From Marsupella aquatica (lineage: Eukaryota > Marchantiophyta), in assembly GCA_973895155.1 (NCBI GenBank), contig OZ316893.1:186001-250000 (forward strand): a stretch of DNA of 64,000 bases, written 5' to 3'. The notes beneath the pieces are model-generated. The model was not told the DNA's origin. It did not search any database and saw only the letters and a list, made by a program, of their open reading frames with translations. Both the position numbers and the translations under genes were made by a program. Positions 57,527-64,000 of the stretch are shown piece after piece (position 1 is the first letter of the stretch; each line of letters opens with the position of its first letter).

Positions 57527-60500
57527 TCACCAGTAATCACCACAAGAACACATTCCATCTTTAAAATGGTGGAACCGATTTGCATCCCTTGCAATAATCT
57601 CGCGTCCGGTCACCTTAGAGATATACTTGGTTGCTGAGTGGCAATCTGAACACACCCGAAGGTTCTTACTTACACGAATAGGTTCTCCCCAAGGTAGGTG
57701 CATAAGTCCGTAAGCAATAGCCAACTTCTCACTATGAGAGCAAAGGGCTAGCTCTTTATCCTTTTCATTGATATCATGCAATACAAGCTGGGTATCCGGA
57801 ATGTAGCCTTCCGCCTTCAGTTTTTCACTCAATTTATTCAGCTCAGTATAGATCGCCTCCGCTTCTGGGTGAGATGTATCCCCCGCCACAAATTCATGAA
57901 TCTTGTTATGAACTTCGATCCAGCTACGTCCTGGCTCCTTCCGAACACCTCTCTCTTGCATCATAGTGCGCACAGATGACACCTTCTCCCACTTCCCAGC
58001 TGCAGCATAGATATTGGAGAGCAGCACATATGTAGAGGCCTTACCGGGTTCCAACTTGAAAAGCTCGTTAGCGGCCAGTTCACCCAGCTCCACGTTACCG
58101 TAAGTTCTACAAGCCCCAAGCAAGGCTGTCCAAGTTACATCATCTGGTTCGATCGGCATCTCACTGATCAACTGCTTTGCTTCTTCCACGTGTCCCGCCC
58201 GCCCAAGAATATCCACCATGACGGTATAGTGAAAAACAGTACGCTCGATACCATAATCTTGCGTCATAGCAGAAAAGATTCTACGGCCATCATCAACAAG
58301 GCCTCCATGAGAACAGGCTGACAATACCGCTGTGAATGACGTCTCGGTGGGCTTCACATGGTCTGCATTCATTTGTCTGAAAAGTTCCAGGGCTTCCTGC
58401 CCATATCCGTGTTGTGCAAGTCCACCGATCATTATGTTCCAAGTGACTACATCGCGTTTCTCCATTCTGTTAAAAACAAGTCGGGCGTCAGCTATACTGC
58501 CACTCTCTGCATACATGTGAACGAGTGCACTACCCACACGCAAATCCGACTCCAGTCCGGCTTTGCTAGCGTGGCCATGAACCTCCTTCACCCACTCCAA
58601 AGCCCCCGCACTTGCAGATGCATTCAGAATACTCGCATAAGTGACTGCATCTGGTTCAAAGCCTTCCCGTCTCATTTGGAGAAACAACCGATATGCTTCA
58701 TGCCCAGATCCATGTTGTGCAAGCCCTCCTATCATTACATTCCATGCGATTACATTGCGTTTCTCCATTCTGTTAAAAACAAGTCGGGCGTCAGCTATAC
58801 TGCCACTCTCTGCATACATGTGAACGAGAGCACTACCCACACGCAAATCCGACTCCAGTCCGGCTTTGCTAGCGTGGCCATGAACCTCCTTCACCCACTC
58901 CAAAGCCCCCGCACTTGCAGATGCATTCAGAATACTCGCATAAGTGAATGCATCTGGTTCAAAGCCTTCCAGTCTCATTTGGAGAAACAACCGATATGCT
59001 TCATGCCCAGATCCATGTTCTGCAAGCCCTCCTATCATTACATTCCATAAGATTACATCGCGTTTCTCCATTCTGTTAAAAACAAGTCGGGCGTCAGCTA
59101 TACTGCCACTCTCTGCATACATGTGAACGAGTACGCTACCCACACGCAAATCCGACTCCAGTCCGGCCTTGCTAGCGTGGCCATGAACCTCCTTCACCCA
59201 CTCCAAAGCCCCCGCACTTGCAGATGCATTCAGAATACTCGCATAAGTGAATGCATCTGGTTCAAAGCCTTCCCGTCTCATTTGGAGAAACAACCGATAT
59301 GCTTCATGCCCAGATCCATGTTGTGCAAGCCCTCCTATCATTACAGTCCATGTGATTACATCGCGTTTCTCCATTCTGTCAAAGACCAGTCGGGCATCAT
59401 CTATACTGCCAATCTTCGCATACATGTGAACGAGTGCACTACCCACACGCAAATCCGACTCCAGTCCGGCTTTGCTAGCGTGGCCATGAACCTCCTTCAC
59501 CCACTCTAAGGCCCCCGCACTTGCAGATGCATTCAGAATACTCGCATAAGTGAATGCATCTGGTTCAAAGCCTTCCCGTCTCATTTGGAGAAACAACCGA
59601 TACGCTTCATGCCCAGATCCATCTTGTGCAAGCCCTCCTATCATTACATTCCATGTGATTACATCGCGTTTCTCCATTCTGTTAAAAACAAGTCGAGCGC
59701 CAGCTATACTGCCACTCTCTGCATACATGTGAACGAGTGCACTACCCACACGCAAATCCGACTCCAGTCCGGCTTTGCTAGCGTGGCCATGAACCTCCTT
59801 CACCCACTCCAAAGCCCCCGCACTTGCAGATGCATTCAGAATACTCGCATAAGTGAATGCATCTGGTTCAAAGCCTTCCCGTCTCATTTGGAGAAACAAC
59901 CGATATGCTTCATGCCCAGATCCATGTTGTGCAAGCCCTCCTATCATTACAGTCCATGTGATTACATCGCGTTTCTCCATTCTGTTAAAAACAAGTCGGG
60001 CGTCAGCTATACTGCCACTCTCTGCATACATGTGAACGAGAGCATTACCCACACGCAAATCCGACTCCAGTCCGGCTTTGCTAGCGTGGCCATGAACCTC
60101 CTTCACCCACTCCAAAGACCCCGCACTTGCAGACGCATTCAGGATGCTCACATAAGTGACTGCGTTTGGTTCGAAGCCTTCCCGTCGCATCTGGAGAAAC
60201 AATCGATAAGCTTCATGCCCACTTCCGTGTTGTGCAAGTCCACCGATCATTACAGTCCATGTGACTACATCGCGTTTCTCCATTCTCTCAAAAACAAGTC
60301 GGGCGTCATCTATACTGCCACCCTTTGCATACATGTGGACCAGTGCAGTGCCCACACGCAAGTCTGACTCCAGTCCCACTTTGCTAGCATGTCCATGAAC
60401 CTCCCTCACCCACTCCAAAGACCCCGCACATGCAGACGCATTCAGGATGCTCACATAAGTGACTGCGTTTGGTTCGAAGCCTTCCCGTCGCATCTGGAGA

Positions 60501-62806
60501 AACAATTGATAAGCTTCATGCCCACTTCTGTGTTGTGCAAGTCCACCGATCATTACATTCCATGTGACTACATCGCGTTTCTCCATTCTGTCAAAAACCA
60601 GTCGGGCGTCACCTATCCTGCCAGTCTCTGCATACATGTGAACCAGCGCAGAGCCCACACGCAAATCTGACTCCAGTCCCGCTTTCCTAGCGTGGCCATG
60701 AACGTCCTTCACCCATGCCAAACCCCCATCACATGCGGATGCATTCAGGATGCTCGTATAGGTGAATGCATTTGGTTCGAAGCCATCCCGTCTCATTTGG
60801 AGGAATAGTCGATATGCTTCCACACCATCACCACGTTCTGCACATGCTCCAATCATAACATTCCATGTAATGACATTTCGATTAGTCAACTTTTCAAAAA
60901 CTTTCCTTGCCTCGGTGATGCACCCACATTTAGCGTACATCAGTACGAGAGCAGACCCTACACGCACGTCCGATTCAAAGCCGGCATGTCGAATACCCTG
61001 ATGAATTTCTTTTCCCCAATTGAGAGCTAATGGGCTTGAACATGCATTCAGGATGCTCAGATACGTGATCTCATTCGGCTTCACACCTTCTTGGCGCATT
61101 AGATTGAAAATTTCGAGTGCAGATTCAGCATGATCACTCCTAGCGTATCCCGCAATCATGCTGGTCCAAGTAATAACACTCTTCTTCTGAATTTGATCAA
61201 AAACTCTACGTGCATCCGATAAACCTCCGCATTTGATATACACATTCAAAAGCGTGATTGCCACATATGGATTTTCGTGAATTCCACTTTCGATGATGCA
61301 ATCGTGAATTTGCTTGGCTCCTGAAAGGTCTTTCTGTTGCAAGCACATTTGCAGAACTTTAACATAAGTGTACGAGTCTATAGCAATGCCTCGCTGTAGA
61401 CGATCTTTCAACATAGCAATTGTTTGACCCGTGGTACCAGGATGCATATGCCTACTGCCAATCCCTTTTGCAGTGACTTGAGACCGATCTCTCGTGCAAT
61501 AACTAACATTAGATGGAAATCTGCAGTGAGTAACCAAATTCGCCCTTGCCTTAACCCACGCTGGGGTTGACCATCCATCCACCCAAAGTGCTAGTCTTGT
61601 CAACTTCTGATTGAACTCGGGTGCTCTGGGCTTCCTCTGTCAGCACCACAACCCACGATCAGATCTGCTACCAGGATAAAATCCAGGAGATTCCACGAGG
61701 TGCAATGAATTTGTAGTTATTTCTTGACGACTATATTTCCAGTGATCTTTCTACAATGAGTGTTCAGAAATGGATAGCAGACCGGTAAGCCTCTCGAGTT
61801 CTAGGGTGCATTCCTACCTCCGTCCAAAGATGTATTTTCTTGTCTCCCTTGCTCTGCTGTGATCTTTGGTACAGATAACTTGCAAAAGTTAAATGACTCC
61901 TTTCCAACTGAGAGTAACGGCTATCTGTCAAGAATGCAATGATCTTAGAATAGAATATTGAAATAACTGTGAAAGGCATATCCAGGTATCAACAAGCTCG
62001 TTCCTTCTCCCGTATTTCACTGTACCCACAGAAAGGACAGAGTCAAGAGCCTATCGAATTGGTACTAAAATACTTCAGCCAGAAGTCACATGTTATCCTT
62101 GGGTTGTGTACAGGACAGACTCTTAGGGCATCTTGACAGGCGTTCATTTGTAAGTTGCCTACACTGTCCTTTCTGCGCTATACACAAACCAGAATCTCAG
62201 GTTTCTGAAAAGAGACTACTTAGAAATAAAGCCTAGCCATCATCTGTAGAATCCATCGTGATTAGACACAGATGACATGAACGTGAAAGCGCTTCCCTCC
62301 CTCTCCTACAATTCAGAAATAAAGGCTATCCATCATTCTTGAACTTGGCTCTTATACAATCCGTGAAGAGACAAATACGACATGAATGTACGAGCCTCCC
62401 CTCCCTCCCCTCCCCCCCCCCCCGCCCCCCCACCCACCCTGTGCTTCTTAACACGAAAAAATAATCAAACTTGAAGTTCAACTCAGTCTTGATCACATAA
62501 GCCTCATAGCAGGAAATTCCCGCAACTATAAATGTCACACCGTGGTGCTGGAACAAGAGTTTCTGTTTAAAAGTAGGTACGCATAACGTTGAAATCGCTC
62601 TTCAGTCTCATTACCTGAAGGCCGTGTACAAGAACAATGGCGGATGCCAATACCAATCAAACCGGAAGATGAAGAATAAACTCTGCAAATCAAACGTCTT
62701 TGTTGAGAATGCATTCAAGGTCGTTTGGTCACATCAAATTCAACAAAATGACATGCATACAAAATTAATCATACCTGGCTGAGGACTGTTGCCTAAAGCG
62801 GTCCAT
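57527..62806 (-). CDS. PLS-class pentatricopeptide repeat protein with E, E+ and DYW domains
   Basis: Exon 2 (61634-57527) is one open frame. Exon 1 is predicted as ATG 62806 to 62775, donor CAG|GTATGA, intron to an AG at 61635, in phase, giving ~1379 residues. The fallback start is ATG near 61447. About ten P-L-S triplets of 101 residues follow a possible organelle-targeting N-terminus. Then the E/E+ region, the PG box (KEPGRSWIEV) and a full DYW deaminase: CSHSEKLAIAYG (HSE zinc/catalytic motif), CSDCHSATKYISK (CxxCH) and terminal CSCGDYW. Family role: sequence-specific binding of chloroplast or mitochondrial RNA and C-to-U editing. Eight triplets are nearly identical, unusual since each P and S motif normally reads a different base. 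No stop or frameshift seen. Confidence 0.9.
58430..60860 (-). repeat. 303-bp tandem repeats within the PPR gene
   Basis: Equivalent positions recur exactly every 303 bp (e.g. 58641, 58944, 59247, 59550, 59853), one P-L-S triplet each. Adjacent middle units differ by few bases; the outermost are more diverged. Long plus-strand frames over this region are antisense shadows of the repeat. Confidence 0.95.
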
Positions 62807-64000
62807 ATCCAAGAGTTCCATCGAGTCAGCTCCGTTCCCGTGCCGGGAATACGGAGCTCAATGGTACAGTTTGAGAAATACGATCTTATCTGTTTGACAA
62901 AGGTTCAAATCAGTCTAAGTAGTGCAATCTTGCAGAGCCGTCAAATTTCAAATCTCATCTTTCCTTCCCATGGACTAAGGAAAGAATATTCATTACGCGA
63001 AGGCTCTGTTGGGGAAACCTTGCCCGGGCAGAGGGATCTCAGCTCAGCGTAACAGTTGGAGGAAGCCCTAGAAGCATAGCAGTAGCGGTATCTTCTCCAG
63101 GATCAATTCCTCCTGCTGGACTCTTTTACGAATCATCCCAGCTTTGCCATCAAAACTTGAGAATCAAAACTACAAGTTTTGAGAAGAAAAAGCATGAGAA
63201 GATCTTCCATCCAAACCCCAAAGCAACCCACCGTCATACCTGCACATTGCCCTCTGAAAAACTATGGCGCGAGTGCTCTTGTTTATCGCCCACCAAGAAA
63301 GAACCCTTTCCAACTGACGTGTCCTGCATACCAAACGAAGAATTGACGACATTTCTTCAAAGAAGAACTTGTGAACAAGTGTTATGCAGACCGTGTAAAT
63401 AGCAAATTGGGCAGGCTCGACAATTCGTTCAGAACAACAAGTTGAAGCAAGTGGCAACAAAATTGATCTAGATTGTGACGGGAAATCAGGAGACGGGCAG
63501 CAGGAGACGTCATGCAAGAATTGAGCAGGACTTGAACCAGGATGGACAGTATCCCGGGCTGAGAAAGAGATTCTGTCCCGCTTCCTTGGGCGCTCAGAGG
63601 TGAGAAGTATAGTTGCCCAGGAATCTAAGGTCGAAACGCAGAAGAACATCCAGTATAGCTAGGGCCTTACTAGGAATTCTCTGCCCAAAGGACATGACGA
63701 GAGGCCGTGTAAATGTGGTAACGCGAACCTAACAGGGATCACTGGATTCGTCAGCATGTAGCTACTACGCACAGCTCGATACCAACTCCCCGAGAAGTCA
63801 CGACAAGTAATTCTTAGCAGATTGTGAATTCTACAAGGATTGTTAGCTCATTAAATTAATTGCTGAACCACCATCCAATAATACATTCTTAATCTTGGTT
63901 CCTTTTATATTTAAACCATTGCTCCCTTATCACTTAATATTGTCTTTTCCAACTTATAACTTGGTGTTAGTGGTAATTTGTACCATTGCTCCCTTATCAG
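62807..64000. other. no gene recognised; promoter side of the PPR gene
   Basis: A minus-strand frame of 159 codons at 63170-63649 has no recognisable domain. ACCATTGCTCCCTTATCA occurs twice, 68 bp apart, near 63916 and 63984. Confidence 0.35.

Noticed and set aside
58358-60670. Long plus-strand frames over the PPR gene
   Set aside because: They repeat every 303 bp and are exact antisense shadows of the PPR repeats.
63170-63649. 159-codon minus-strand frame upstream of the PPR gene
   Set aside because: No homology pattern recognised and no supporting signals; left as uncalled.

Overview
The window looks like nuclear DNA of a land plant, and a bryophyte-grade plant (moss, hornwort or early liverwort) fits best. 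Three things point that way: an almost intact DYW-class pentatricopeptide (PPR) RNA-editing factor, plant-type Ty3 and copia retroelements, and spliceosomal introns with GT-AG borders. I cannot name the species from sequence alone. There are no bacterial features. Most of the window is transposable-element (TE) territory; two loci look like gene-scale, possibly functional host loci: a two-exon gene at 15.3-20.0 kb and the PPR gene at 57.5-62.8 kb.

Layout. 1.7-3.7 kb: a decayed coiled-coil gene (+). 6.1-7.5 kb: a complete but dead pogo-like DNA transposon with 25-bp terminal inverted repeats and TA target duplications. 9.8-11.6 kb: a broken copia element (+) with polypurine tract and LTR, carrying an antisense ORF with a viroplasmin/RNase H1-N-like domain. 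12.6-14.4 kb: a mosaic of a coiled-coil-family fragment, the last exons of an SNF2/Rad5-like ATPase with introns kept, and a PIF/Harbinger transposase fragment. 15.35-20.04 kb (-): a two-exon gene with a ParB-like region in exon 1 and a C-terminal Ulp1-type cysteine protease, interrupted by one stop codon. 23.2 kb: a copia RNase H scrap. 24.8-29.3 kb (-): a long coiled-coil pseudogene built from 189-bp (nine-heptad) tandem units, with an array of small hairpins at 26.6 kb between its parts.

29.300-43.471 kb: a 14.2-kb Ty3/gypsy retrotransposon (-) with a perfect 5-bp target duplication (GAGTT), inserted in the coiled-coil pseudogene's reading frame. Its two LTRs are about 4.0 kb each, nearly identical, and each contains an 882-codon-class open reading frame just downstream of the LTR TATA box. 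This LTR-encoded coiled-coil protein is the most unusual item in the window. The gag-pol frame is broken by a 62-bp tandem duplication and two stop codons. 44.1-47.6 kb: minisatellites (about 115 bp and about 110 bp units), one carrying a 327-bp MITE with a 9-bp target duplication. 47.7-51.4 kb: remains of older relatives of the same retroelement class, including a diverged LTR piece that conserves the start of the LTR ORF. 51.5-52.2 kb: a second locus of the 110-bp minisatellite. 54.9-56.1 kb: a copia gag fragment with a short LTR. 57.5-62.8 kb (-): the PPR-DYW gene, with about eight recently homogenised 303-bp P-L-S triplet repeats.

A theme across the window is that most stop codons interrupting otherwise open frames are TAG or TGA where CAG or CGA is expected. 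That is the mark of cytosine deamination at methylated CHG and CG sites in silenced plant DNA.
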